Part shown: one piece after another, positions 42,869 through 51,443 of the stretch
How positions within the stretch are numbered: the stretch's first letter is position 1
Layout: each line of letters opens with the position of its first letter
Source: Marinobacter sp. F4218
GTDB lineage: Bacteria; Pseudomonadota; Gammaproteobacteria; Pseudomonadales; Oleiphilaceae
Assembly (NCBI RefSeq): GCF_019443085.1
Contig: NZ_JAHZIL010000003.1
Location: 1,426,001 to 1,490,000 of the forward strand
DNA: 64,000 bases
Direction: 5' to 3'
Notes under the pieces: model-generated
Databases searched by the model: none
Seen by the model: only the letters and a program-made list of their open reading frames with translations
Told to the model about the DNA's origin: nothing
Program-made: the position numbers and the translations under genes

Positions 42869-43036
42869 TCATCCTCCTGCATAGTCCTGTCCCTCGTCGT
42901 CCCCTGTTGACTGCCAGTCTTCCAGTCCGAGTTGTCGCAGCAGCTTGCTGCGTTCTTTGGCCGGCGCCGCTTCACTGGTCACCAGCGCCTGATTCAGTGC
43001 CATCAGATCGTCATCTTCAACGACCAGAGCATCCAT
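42869..43036 (-). CDS. Small ORF, 55 codons, between cyclase and receiver genes
   Basis: Short frame encoding a 55-residue acidic, helix-prone peptide: it begins MDALVVEDDDLMALNQALVT, continues EAAPAKERSKLLRQLGLEDW and ends in a Gly/Asp-rich tail. The start is three bases after the cyclase stop and the stop one base before the receiver ATG. GC-rich third positions and an amphipathic central helix argue for coding. The gene has no clear ribosome-binding site, but its 3' end supplies the AGGAGG for the receiver gene. The VVEDDD opening resembles the first strand of a receiver domain, so a decayed receiver fragment is an alternative to a genuine small protein. Confidence 0.5.
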   Translation of the reverse strand: MDALVVEDDDLMALNQALVTSEAAPAKERSKLLRQLGLEDWQSTGDDEGQDYAGG

Positions 43037-43039
43037 AAA

Positions 43040-44728
43040 TCAGCTGACCGTCCCGACCGTTTCCGGTTCGTCACCACTGACTGTGACGCCGTTGCGACCG
43101 CTCTGCTTGCGCCGGTAAAGGGCCTGATCCGCAGCTTCCAGGGCGTCATCACTGGTCCGGAAATCTCCGAGCGGCGCCATCCCGACGCTCAGAGTCACGG
43201 AAAATTCCCGGCCACCGCCACTGAATACGATCCCGGACATGTGGTCGCACACGGACTGAAGGACTCGTTGAGCGTCTTCGACAGAACAGTCCGGCAGCGC
43301 GACCACGAATTCCTCGCCGCCGTATCGGCCAATCATGTCCGACTTCCTGAGCCTGTGCCGCAGCAGGTTTGCCAGCCCCTTGATGACCAGGTCACCGGTT
43401 CGGTGCCCATACCGGTCATTGACCTGTTTGAAGTGATCGAGGTCGAGCATTGCGACGACAGACGTCTGCCCCAGGCGCGTGCACCGGGCATGCTCCTTGT
43501 GGATTTCCGATTTGGCCAACGAATGCTTGAGCAGCCCGGTCAGACTGTCCCTTGAGGCCAATTTGTCCCGTTGCCTCGCGCGGTAACAGCGCACTGCAAC
43601 GGCTCGCAGCAGGAACCTATCGGATACCGGCTTGGTAAGAAAATCATCACCGCCCTGGGACAGGGCCTCAACCTGGAATTCCCGGTCTTCCTCGGAGGAA
43701 AGATAAATGATCGGGAGACCCAGCCATTCCGGATCGAATCGAAGCATCCGGGCCAGGTTGAGGCCACTGAACTGCCCCATTTGCACATCCATCAGCATGA
43801 TGTCGGGCCTGAACTCCGACAGGACACTCAGAATCTGGGCCGGATTGTTCACCCGTCGGACTTCCATCCCGCCGTTCTCCAGTACCAGTCCATAATGTTC
43901 CAGCAATTCAGGGTCATCATCCACGATCATGACTCGGCCGGACCGGCCCTCATCGCGTTCTGTAATGAGCCGTTCCATGTAGTCCGCCAGCACCGGGATA
44001 TCCACTGGCTCACAGACAAAGCCGTCGACACCGCGCTCTGCCAGCGCATACCGCCCGGTAAAGGAATCCTCGGCGCCAATACAGATGATCGGGGGTTTGA
44101 CCGCCAACGCATCGAGGATCCCACTCTCGCGGATCACAAGTTCATCCCTGACGACCAGGGCGGAAACGCCCGCCGCCCCGTTTGCCAGCGCGCTCTCGAT
44201 CGAGGAAAAGACGTTGACCAGGAAACCGTAGTGCTCCAGTCCGCAGGTCAGGTCACGGGCCGAATCCGGCTCCGGGTCCACGATAAGCACGACCGAATCT
44301 TCTGTTTTATTGCCGAAGATAAGCGGGGAGGAAGGGTCATGGGGCTTGGGCGCCCCCTGCTCCTGGGACACAAGGCTTGCCAGATTCGCAACCCGGGATA
44401 CGAAGGCCTCATTGACGACCTCACGGACCTGCGCCGTTGTCAGGCCCCGCTCCGGCAGACCATCATCGGTATCGGCCAGCGGCTTTACCAGCCTTTCCAG
44501 CGATCGGGCTTCCTCACCAAGGGCTGCAAATCCAAAGGTGCCCGCGGACCCGGATAGTCGATGGAGGGAATGGTAGACCGAAGTGATGTCACTGGCGCAA
44601 TAATCACCTGCACGAAAGCGTTCCACGGCTCCCTGCAGGAGACCAATCTCTGTCGTTGCTTTTTCCTTGAACCGCAGCTTCAGAAGTTCCAGCTTCCTTG
44701 CAACTTCAGATTTTTTCTCTTCAGACAT
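43040..44728 (-). CDS. Hpt-REC-REC-GGDEF diguanylate cyclase
   Basis: Cytoplasmic multidomain protein of 562 residues. The N-terminal Hpt domain (about 15-120) has the phospho-histidine H56 in HRLSGSAGTFGF. A degenerate receiver (about 146-255) keeps D151 and D195 but has Glu in place of the conserved Lys (VCEPVD). A full receiver (about 265-380) has D269-271 at its pocket, acceptor D314 (MLMDVQMG) and K366 (LTKPVSD). The GGDEF domain (about 390-550) has GGEEF at 470-474 and the inhibitory RxxD site RKSD at 461-464. It should make c-di-GMP under phosphorelay control. It is divergent from three histidine kinases, its likely phosphate source (inference). Confidence 0.92.
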   Translation of the reverse strand: MSEEKKSEVARKLELLKLRFKEKATTEIGLLQGAVERFRAGDYCASDITSVYHSLHRLSGSAGTFGFAALGEEARSLERLVKPLADTDDGLPERGLTTAQVREVVNEAFVSRVANLASLVSQEQGAPKPHDPSSPLIFGNKTEDSVVLIVDPEPDSARDLTCGLEHYGFLVNVFSSIESALANGAAGVSALVVRDELVIRESGILDALAVKPPIICIGAEDSFTGRYALAERGVDGFVCEPVDIPVLADYMERLITERDEGRSGRVMIVDDDPELLEHYGLVLENGGMEVRRVNNPAQILSVLSEFRPDIMLMDVQMGQFSGLNLARMLRFDPEWLGLPIIYLSSEEDREFQVEALSQGGDDFLTKPVSDRFLLRAVAVRCYRARQRDKLASRDSLTGLLKHSLAKSEIHKEHARCTRLGQTSVVAMLDLDHFKQVNDRYGHRTGDLVIKGLANLLRHRLRKSDMIGRYGGEEFVVALPDCSVEDAQRVLQSVCDHMSGIVFSGGGREFSVTLSVGMAPLGDFRTSDDALEAADQALYRRKQSGRNGVTVSGDEPETVGTVS

Positions 44729-44823
44729 GGCTCTTCAGTGTAATCTGCTCCACTATTCGAATGTGCCAGACTCCGAGAGACATCAAAGCAGTAATTCCAG
44801 CAAAGTACCAGAAGGAAGTCGGT

Positions 44824-46599
44824 TTGCGCTCATTTTCACTGGGCACCCGTATTGCCCTGATTATTCTCGTCGGAACCATTGCGACTGTCGGGTCCGTGCT
44901 GCTGATTGCCTACAGTGCCCTGGTTGATGATTTTGAGACCATCCTGACCGAACAGCAGCTGTATGAAACCCGCCGGATTTCAGCAGAAGTTGACCAGCGG
45001 TTGCAGTTGAAACTGGATGTTCTGGCGGAATCCGCCAGTATGCTGAGCCATGGCGACCGGTTGCACAGCCTTGAGGACATTGGCGAACAACTTGAGAGAC
45101 AGCGACTGCTGCAGTCCCTGTTCCCGGACGGCATCCTGGTGTTCGATGACAAGGCCACGGCCATTGCAGAGACGATCTCTGTGCCCGGCCGAATCGGAAC
45201 GAATTATGCCGACCGGCAACATATCAAAGAGGCTATAGAAACCCGGCAACCGGTCATCAGCCGGCCCATCATGGGCCGCACAACCGGCGTCCCGCTGATT
45301 TCCTTCGTCGCCCCCATTGAAACCGACGACGGCGACCTTCTCGGGTTCCTTGGCGGCACCATCAATCTGGGCGAAACCAGCATCATTCCTGCGGAAATGC
45401 TGAGCGAAATTTCCAACGACGACGCCAGATTCAAGGTCATCGATACCAACAACTTTCTCTACATTGAAGGTGGACCGACACCCGAAAAAGGTATCCAGTC
45501 CTTGCCGCCCCCCGGCACAAACCCTCTGATCGATGCCGCGTTGTCCGGCATCAGCTTTGGCCAGACCCAGGGGCCAGATGGCGAGGTCCTGATATACGCC
45601 ACCAGTCATCTGCAGAAACTTGGCTGGCAGTTTGTTCGTGCGGTCCCCTTCGACTGGGCCACAGCACCGGCGGAGGCCTCGTTCGGCCGATTTTTGGGGA
45701 TCAGCCTGGGCATCGCGATGATGATTGCTGTGGTCAGCTATCTGCTCAGCCGGTCAGCCACCACCCCTCTGGATCGCATGACCCGCAAGATCGAGAACAT
45801 GGTCCGGAATACGTCGGAGGCAGCCCGGCTGGACCCCGTCGGCCCGGGTGAAGTCCGGAACCTCGCCCTGGCGTTCAATCGCCTGATGGATGAACGGGAT
45901 TCCATTGCTCAGATGAAGGAGCACTTTGTCTCCAACGTGAGCCACGAACTGCGCACGCCCCTGACCTCGATTAATGGTGCGCTGCGACTGATCCAGTCGG
46001 GTGCCGCCGGAGACCTGCCTGAACGGGCCCAACAGATGAACACGTTGGCGCTTCGAAACGGTGAGCGACTGCAACTTCTGATTTCGGATTTGCTGGACTT
46101 CAGCAAACTGTCTGCGGGCCAGATGGCCGTCACCCTGGGGCAGGAACCGTTAACCCCGATTATCGAAGCAGCAGTGTCGGGCAATCAGGCCATGGCAAAC
46201 GACCACCAGGTGACTCTGACAGCCGAGTGCGACCCCGGACATACCGTCGTCGCCGATCCTCACCGCTTACGCCAGATCCTCGACAACTTCGTCAGCAATG
46301 CCATCAAGTTCTCACCCGCCCGTGGCAATGTGAAAATCCGGGTTCAACCGGGCGGCGACCAGTCACTGCGCATCGTTGTTCAGGACAATGGTGACGGCGT
46401 GCCGGAGAGTTTCGTAGAACGCCTGTTCGAGCGTTTTTCCCAGGCGGAAGCCGGAAGCACCAGATCAAACACCGGCACCGGGCTTGGGCTGGCCATCTGC
46501 CGGGAACTGATCGCACTGATGCACGGCCGAATCGGGTACTACTACGATCAGGGGGCCAGTTTCTGGATAGAGCTCCCCACTGCCGCACAAAAGGCCTGA
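44824..46599 (+). CDS. Membrane sensor histidine kinase 1 (dCache/CHASE-like sensor, HAMP, HisKA, HATPase)
   Basis: Sensor kinase of 591 residues. Two TMs (about 6-27 and 280-300) flank a ~250-residue periplasmic sensor with VLAESASMLSHGD, GRIGTNYADRQHIKEAI and RPIMGRTTGVPLISFVAPI, a Cache-type pattern. HAMP-like SRSATTPLDRMTRKIENM is followed by HisKA (NVSHELRTPLTSI, H374) and HATPase_c (NFVSNAIKFSP N-box, DNGDGVPE G1, NTGTGLGLAICRELI G2). No receiver domain is fused. Start: I favour TTG 44824 with AAGGAAG five bases before it; the ATG at 44761 lacks a site, and the extra 21 codons use AGA, GTA and CCA, unlike the gene. First of a three-kinase operon. Confidence 0.88.
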   Translation: MRSFSLGTRIALIILVGTIATVGSVLLIAYSALVDDFETILTEQQLYETRRISAEVDQRLQLKLDVLAESASMLSHGDRLHSLEDIGEQLERQRLLQSLFPDGILVFDDKATAIAETISVPGRIGTNYADRQHIKEAIETRQPVISRPIMGRTTGVPLISFVAPIETDDGDLLGFLGGTINLGETSIIPAEMLSEISNDDARFKVIDTNNFLYIEGGPTPEKGIQSLPPPGTNPLIDAALSGISFGQTQGPDGEVLIYATSHLQKLGWQFVRAVPFDWATAPAEASFGRFLGISLGIAMMIAVVSYLLSRSATTPLDRMTRKIENMVRNTSEAARLDPVGPGEVRNLALAFNRLMDERDSIAQMKEHFVSNVSHELRTPLTSINGALRLIQSGAAGDLPERAQQMNTLALRNGERLQLLISDLLDFSKLSAGQMAVTLGQEPLTPIIEAAVSGNQAMANDHQVTLTAECDPGHTVVADPHRLRQILDNFVSNAIKFSPARGNVKIRVQPGGDQSLRIVVQDNGDGVPESFVERLFERFSQAEAGSTRSNTGTGLGLAICRELIALMHGRIGYYYDQGASFWIELPTAAQKA

Positions 46600-46606
46600 A
46601 AACACC

Positions 46607-49435
46607 ATGAAAGCGCCGGAATTCACATCCAACGAACTGGGGCGACAGGCCGCCCTGGTCCGTTCCGGGTTACTGGACACCAGCCCCGAGGAACGGTTTG
46701 ATCGCCTCACTCGCATGGCCCGCAGGATCTTCGGTGTTCCCATTGCGCTGGTCACCCTGGTTGACCGTAACCGGCAATGGTTCAAATCCTGCCAGGGCCT
46801 GGACGTTCCCCAGACGCCTCGTGACATTTCGTTCTGTGGCCACGCGATCCTGCATTCGGACCTTCTGGTCATTGAAGATGCCCTCAACGACGAGCGTTTC
46901 CACGACAATCCGCTGGTCACCAAGGTCCCTCATATTCGCTTCTACGCGGGCGCGCCCCTGCACAGCGCCGACGGCTTCCGCTTGGGTACGCTGTGCATCA
47001 TCGATCAAGCTCCACGCCGCCTTTCCGGAGACGACCGCATCCTGCTTCGGGAGCTTGCCGATTGTGTCGAGCGGGAAATCAATCTGCAGGCTGCCTCGGA
47101 GTTCTACCAGAATCTCAAGCAGAGCGAGCGGCGGGCCCGGGCGGTGATTGATGGCACCCGGGTCGGAACCTGGGAATGGAACATCCAGACGGGCGAAACT
47201 GTCTTTAATGAACGCTGGGCTCAAATCTGCGGATATCGGCTCGAGGAACTGGAACCGGTCAGCATCCAGACCTGGCTCAACCTTGCCCATCCCGAGGACT
47301 TACGGGAATCAGAGCGACTGTTGATGGCCCATTTCGCTGGCGACCTCGACGAATACGACTGCCGCTGCCGGATGCAGCACAAGAATGGGCACTGGGTGTG
47401 GGTTCATGATCGGGGCCGGGTCTTCGAATGGACCGAAGATGGCCAACCCTTGCGAATGTACGGCACCCATGCAGATGTCTCCGCGGAGATGGCCAATCTG
47501 CAGAAGATGCAGCAGCAGAACACCGCCCTGAGCATTCTGAACGACCTTGCACTGGACCCGGAAACGGACGACGACGCACGCATCCGCAAGGCGTTGCGTC
47601 TCGGAGCCGAGTACCTGGACATGCCCCTTGCCATTGTCAGCGAGATCACCAGCAGCGTTTACACCGTTCTGTGGTTCAATGCGCCGGAGGACGCCGGGCT
47701 TGAGGAAGGGCTCAGTTTTTCGCTTCCCGATACCTACTGCTCGATCATGGTGGAGCAGGACGACAGCCTGGCTATTGAGCACATGGCACGCTCGCCTTAC
47801 CGGGATCATCCCTGTTACGAGCTGTTCGGTCTCGAAAGCTACGTCGCCGCGCCCATCTACCTCCATGACCGACTGTTCGGCACGCTCAACTTTTCCTCGC
47901 CGGAGCCTCGAGAACAGGGATTCTCCGAAACGGAAGTCACGTTTGTCACCCTGCTGGCACGCTGGGTGGCCGGCGTCCTCGAACGGCGTATCAGCGTTCA
48001 GACCCTGACCAAACTGGTAGAGCAGACGCCGGGCATGCTTTACCAGTACCGGCTGTGGCCAGACGGCTCGTCGGCGTTTCCGTTTTCAGGACCGGGCATA
48101 CGGGAAATCTACGGCGTCGAGAGTGAGGAGGTTTCTGACGATGCATCGCCGGTCTTCTCCCGCATACACCCGGACGATCTTGCAACCGTTGGCGCCAGTA
48201 TCACCGCATCGGCCCAGCAGCTTTCCGTGTGGCAGCAGCAATACCGTACGCGCCGTGGCGACGGTGAGTGGCGCTGGGTCGAGGGCCGTGCAACTCCGGA
48301 ACTCCTGGCAGACAAGAGCATTATGTGGCACGGCTACATTGCTGATATTGATGACAAAAAACGAATCCAGCTCGCCCTGCAAGAGAGTGAGGACGAACTG
48401 CGGCGACTGTTCGAGTTATCGCCCATCGGCATTGCCCTGAACGACTTCCATCAGGTCAGTTTCCTGGATGTGAATCAGGCCTTGCTTGAGCCCACGGGCT
48501 ACACCCGGGAAGAGTTCATGGTGCTCGATTTCCAGCAACTGTTGCCCGAGGGCGAATTCACCGGATTACGCGGTCGCGCCTTATCGGAACTTGAGGAATC
48601 CGGCCGTTTCGGTCCTTTTGAACAGGACATCGTGCGCAAGGATAACTCCACCTATCCCGCGGTTATCCAGGGCCTCCTGATTACCAACGCATCGGGTCGT
48701 ACGCTGGTCTGGTCGCTGATTGAGGACATATCCGAACGCAAGAAGGTGGAACAGATGAAGAACGAGTTCATTTCCACCGTCAGCCATGAGTTGCGGACAC
48801 CGCTGACGTCCATTGCCGGCTCCCTGGGTCTCATTGCCGGTGGCGCATTGGGAGCGTTGCCGGAACAGGTGGATCGAATGATCGCCATCGCGGCCCGTAA
48901 CAGCGACCAGCTGAAGCAACTGATTGACGATCTGCTGGACATGGAAAAACTGGTCTCCGGCAAAATGAAAATTCGCCTGCAACGTCAAACCGTCAGTCCC
49001 CTGATTGAGGACTGCATTGATCGCATGCGCACCTATGCCGTTGACCGGGTCATCACCGTCCGCTTTGACGACCATCATCCGGACCAGGAACTCCCCGTTG
49101 ACAGCCACCGCCTTGACCAGGCCCTGGCCAATCTGCTGTCCAACGCCATCAAGTTTTCCCCGGCACACAGCGAAGTGATCGTGGGAACCCGATTGGACCG
49201 GGGGGAGTTCCGCATTCAGGTTTCGGACCAGGGGCCGGGCATACCGAACAATTTCCGGCACCGGATTTTCCAGAAATTTGCCCAGGCCGACAGTTCGAAC
49301 ACCCGAGGCAGGGGCGGCACCGGTCTCGGCCTGGCGATCACACGGGAGATCATGACCCAGATGGGCGGCGGGGTTGGTTTCGAGTCGACCGAGGGTCGGG
49401 GCGCAAGCTTCTGGCTCGAGATCCCGACCAGCTAA
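46607..49435 (+). CDS. Soluble sensor histidine kinase 2 (GAF-PAS-GAF-PAS-PAS-HisKA-HATPase)
   Basis: Cytoplasmic kinase of 942 residues with no TM. The N-terminal GAF domain (about 15-165) has VPIALVTLVDRNRQWFKSC and APLHSADGFRLGTLCIID. Next are a PAS domain (about 175-295, GTRVGTWEWNIQTGE), a second GAF (about 305-460), a PAS (about 465-590), a further PAS (about 595-715, LFELSPIGIALNDF), HisKA (STVSHELRTPLTSI, H727) and HATPase_c (NLLSNAIKFSP, SDQGPGIP, GGTGLGLAITREIM). It follows kinase 1 after seven bases. The catalytic part is close to that of kinase 3. The ligand of the GAF/PAS tandem is unknown; no receiver domain is fused. Confidence 0.9.
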   Translation: MKAPEFTSNELGRQAALVRSGLLDTSPEERFDRLTRMARRIFGVPIALVTLVDRNRQWFKSCQGLDVPQTPRDISFCGHAILHSDLLVIEDALNDERFHDNPLVTKVPHIRFYAGAPLHSADGFRLGTLCIIDQAPRRLSGDDRILLRELADCVEREINLQAASEFYQNLKQSERRARAVIDGTRVGTWEWNIQTGETVFNERWAQICGYRLEELEPVSIQTWLNLAHPEDLRESERLLMAHFAGDLDEYDCRCRMQHKNGHWVWVHDRGRVFEWTEDGQPLRMYGTHADVSAEMANLQKMQQQNTALSILNDLALDPETDDDARIRKALRLGAEYLDMPLAIVSEITSSVYTVLWFNAPEDAGLEEGLSFSLPDTYCSIMVEQDDSLAIEHMARSPYRDHPCYELFGLESYVAAPIYLHDRLFGTLNFSSPEPREQGFSETEVTFVTLLARWVAGVLERRISVQTLTKLVEQTPGMLYQYRLWPDGSSAFPFSGPGIREIYGVESEEVSDDASPVFSRIHPDDLATVGASITASAQQLSVWQQQYRTRRGDGEWRWVEGRATPELLADKSIMWHGYIADIDDKKRIQLALQESEDELRRLFELSPIGIALNDFHQVSFLDVNQALLEPTGYTREEFMVLDFQQLLPEGEFTGLRGRALSELEESGRFGPFEQDIVRKDNSTYPAVIQGLLITNASGRTLVWSLIEDISERKKVEQMKNEFISTVSHELRTPLTSIAGSLGLIAGGALGALPEQVDRMIAIAARNSDQLKQLIDDLLDMEKLVSGKMKIRLQRQTVSPLIEDCIDRMRTYAVDRVITVRFDDHHPDQELPVDSHRLDQALANLLSNAIKFSPAHSEVIVGTRLDRGEFRIQVSDQGPGIPNNFRHRIFQKFAQADSSNTRGRGGTGLGLAITREIMTQMGGGVGFESTEGRGASFWLEIPTS

Positions 49436-49455
49436 CGGACAGTGAGACGAACGCC

Positions 49456-51399
49456 ATGCCTTCAAAAAATCGGGACAAACTGTTTCATTCGCTGATCTGG
49501 GCTTCCCGGCTTAGTGTCCTGTTGTTGATGGTCGCCGTGGCCGTGTCGCTCGATGCTTCCTGGACCAGCCGTCATAAAACCGATGTACGCCACCAGTGGC
49601 AGGCGCGGCTTGATGATCTCAGCCTCAAACTTCAGGGCACCATCCTGCAGAACATCCAGACCGTCTGGGGGCTGGCGGCCAACGTGTCCGTGCAGCCCGA
49701 CATTGACGAAGAGCGTTTTCGCGAACTGGCCGCGGTGATCTTCAGCCTGGCACCGGAACTGAGGAATATCGGCCTCGCTCCCGAATTCGTCATTCGCAAT
49801 ATCTACCCGATGGAGGGAAATGAGGCCGCACTGGGACTCAATCTGACACACCAGAGCATGCCGCCGGACCAGATCAAATTGATGCTCGATTCCCGCCGGG
49901 CGGTTTTCAGTGGCCCCATCAACCTGGTTCAGGGCGGCCAGGGGCTGGCGGGCCGCATTCCCATTTTCGACAGTCAGACCGGTGAGTTCTGGGGGGTCGT
50001 CTCGGTCATCCTGGACCTGAAGCGACTCTATCGGGCCGCCGGTGTGGTCCCGTTTGACGACGACCTCAAGTTCGGACTGTCGACGTCCGATGACCCCGAT
50101 AACCGCGACGCTTTCTTCCTGGGGACAGGCTCCAACCGGTGGGAAAGCCCGGTAACGACCAGTCTGAACATGCCCGGCACCCGTTGGACCCTCTTCGCCG
50201 AACCGGTCCGCGGCTGGCCCAGTCATCCCGAAGCGCCCTGGCTCGTGCGTGGTTTGCTGGCCCTGACGGTTCTGGTGGTGACCGCCGGCACTTTCTGGCT
50301 CACCAACCTGTTGCTGAAAGACCGGAAAATGCAGCGCCGGTTCAAGGGGCTGTTTGAGCTCGCGCCGATTGGCATAGCGCTCTACAGTGCCCATCGCGGG
50401 GTGCTGCTTCAGGCCAACCAGGCTTTCAAACGCAGCTTTGGCATCGCAGCGCAATCGCTGACCTTTTTCGACAGCCCCCTCGATCACCACGGCAGGCCTC
50501 AGGCTGCCAGACCGGGCATTCGGGACACCCTGAAAAAGAAAGTCCGATTCAGTGGACTGGAGGGCTTTTTCCCCAATGCGGAACAGCAGTTGGTGCCGAT
50601 GATGCTCCATGGGCTCCGGCTCGATGCCCGCGACAGTGAATCCGTCATCTGGCTCATAACCGAAGACATCTCGGAACAGAAAAAAGTGGATCGCCTGAAG
50701 AGCGAGTTTATTTCCACCGTCAGTCATGAACTGCGAACCCCGCTTACCTCCATCTCGGGCTCATTGGGATTGCTTGCCAACAACGCCGCGGGCGAACTCC
50801 CGGAACGGGCCTCCAAGCTGGCGCAGATCGCTTACCGCAACAGCCGGCAACTGGCGATGCTGATCAACGATTTGCTGGACATCGAGAAACTTGCGGCCGG
50901 AAAAATGACCTTCAAATTCAGCGATCACCGGCTGCCAGAGCTCGTTCAGGAATGCGCTGAAAACATCGACCCACTGGCCCAGGAACGCCGGATAAAACTG
51001 GTCGTCGATACCATCGCCCCGGTGGGAGTCCGCGTCGACCGGCAAAGGTTTGACCAGGCCTTTACCAACCTGCTTTCCAACGCCATCAAGTTTTCTCCCG
51101 ACGGCGCCAAAGTCAAAGTCTTTACCGAAAACTACCGTGACCGGATCCGGCTGTGCGTAAGGGACCATGGAGAAGGGGTGGCCCCGGGATTCCGGGAACA
51201 GATTTTCCAGAAGTTCTCCCAGGCGGATGCGTCAGACCGGAGAGCCAAGGGCGGCACCGGGCTCGGGCTCGCCATCACGCGGGAACTGATGGCCCATATG
51301 GATGGCACGGTTGACTACCATTCGACACCGGGAGCCGGTGCCCTGTTCTGGCTGGAATTACCGGTTATTTCGCAGGCAGTCAGGCAGGAAGCGCACTGA
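49456..51399 (+). CDS. Membrane sensor histidine kinase 3 (CHASE-like sensor, PAS, HisKA, HATPase)
   Basis: Kinase of 647 residues. TM1 (about 16-33) and TM2 (about 270-290) enclose a CHASE-like periplasmic domain: ILQNIQTVWGLAANVSVQPDIDEERF, LAPEFVIRNIYPMEGNEAALGLNL, RRAVFSGPINLVQGGQGLAGRIPIF and GEFWGVVSVILDLKRL are strong CHASE landmarks (split here by common residues). A PAS domain (about 303-415) precedes HisKA (STVSHELRTPLTSI, H424) and HATPase_c (NLLSNAIKFSPDG, RDHGEGVAP, GGTGLGLAITRELM). It starts 20 bases after kinase 2 and ends the operon at a hairpin. CHASE domains often sense small extracellular molecules; the ligand here is unknown. Confidence 0.9.
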   Translation: MPSKNRDKLFHSLIWASRLSVLLLMVAVAVSLDASWTSRHKTDVRHQWQARLDDLSLKLQGTILQNIQTVWGLAANVSVQPDIDEERFRELAAVIFSLAPELRNIGLAPEFVIRNIYPMEGNEAALGLNLTHQSMPPDQIKLMLDSRRAVFSGPINLVQGGQGLAGRIPIFDSQTGEFWGVVSVILDLKRLYRAAGVVPFDDDLKFGLSTSDDPDNRDAFFLGTGSNRWESPVTTSLNMPGTRWTLFAEPVRGWPSHPEAPWLVRGLLALTVLVVTAGTFWLTNLLLKDRKMQRRFKGLFELAPIGIALYSAHRGVLLQANQAFKRSFGIAAQSLTFFDSPLDHHGRPQAARPGIRDTLKKKVRFSGLEGFFPNAEQQLVPMMLHGLRLDARDSESVIWLITEDISEQKKVDRLKSEFISTVSHELRTPLTSISGSLGLLANNAAGELPERASKLAQIAYRNSRQLAMLINDLLDIEKLAAGKMTFKFSDHRLPELVQECAENIDPLAQERRIKLVVDTIAPVGVRVDRQRFDQAFTNLLSNAIKFSPDGAKVKVFTENYRDRIRLCVRDHGEGVAPGFREQIFQKFSQADASDRRAKGGTGLGLAITRELMAHMDGTVDYHSTPGAGALFWLELPVISQAVRQEAH

Positions 51400-51425
51400 G
51401 GCCCGACGGAACATTCCGCCGGGCC
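51400..51425. terminator. Hairpin between kinase 3 and acnA (convergent)
   Basis: GGCCCG (51400-51405) pairs with CGGGCC (51420-51425), and after one mismatch CGGA (51407-51410) pairs with TCCG (51415-51418) around ACAT. It begins at the kinase stop and lies 18 bases from the acnA stop. No T-run on either side, so termination would be weak or Rho-assisted. Confidence 0.5.
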
Positions 51426-51443
51426 CCACACTGTCACGCGGGT

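Noticed and set aside
49462..50727. 421-codon minus-strand frame across kinase 3
   Set aside because: Opposite strand of a clear CHASE-PAS kinase. No motif or ribosome-binding site.
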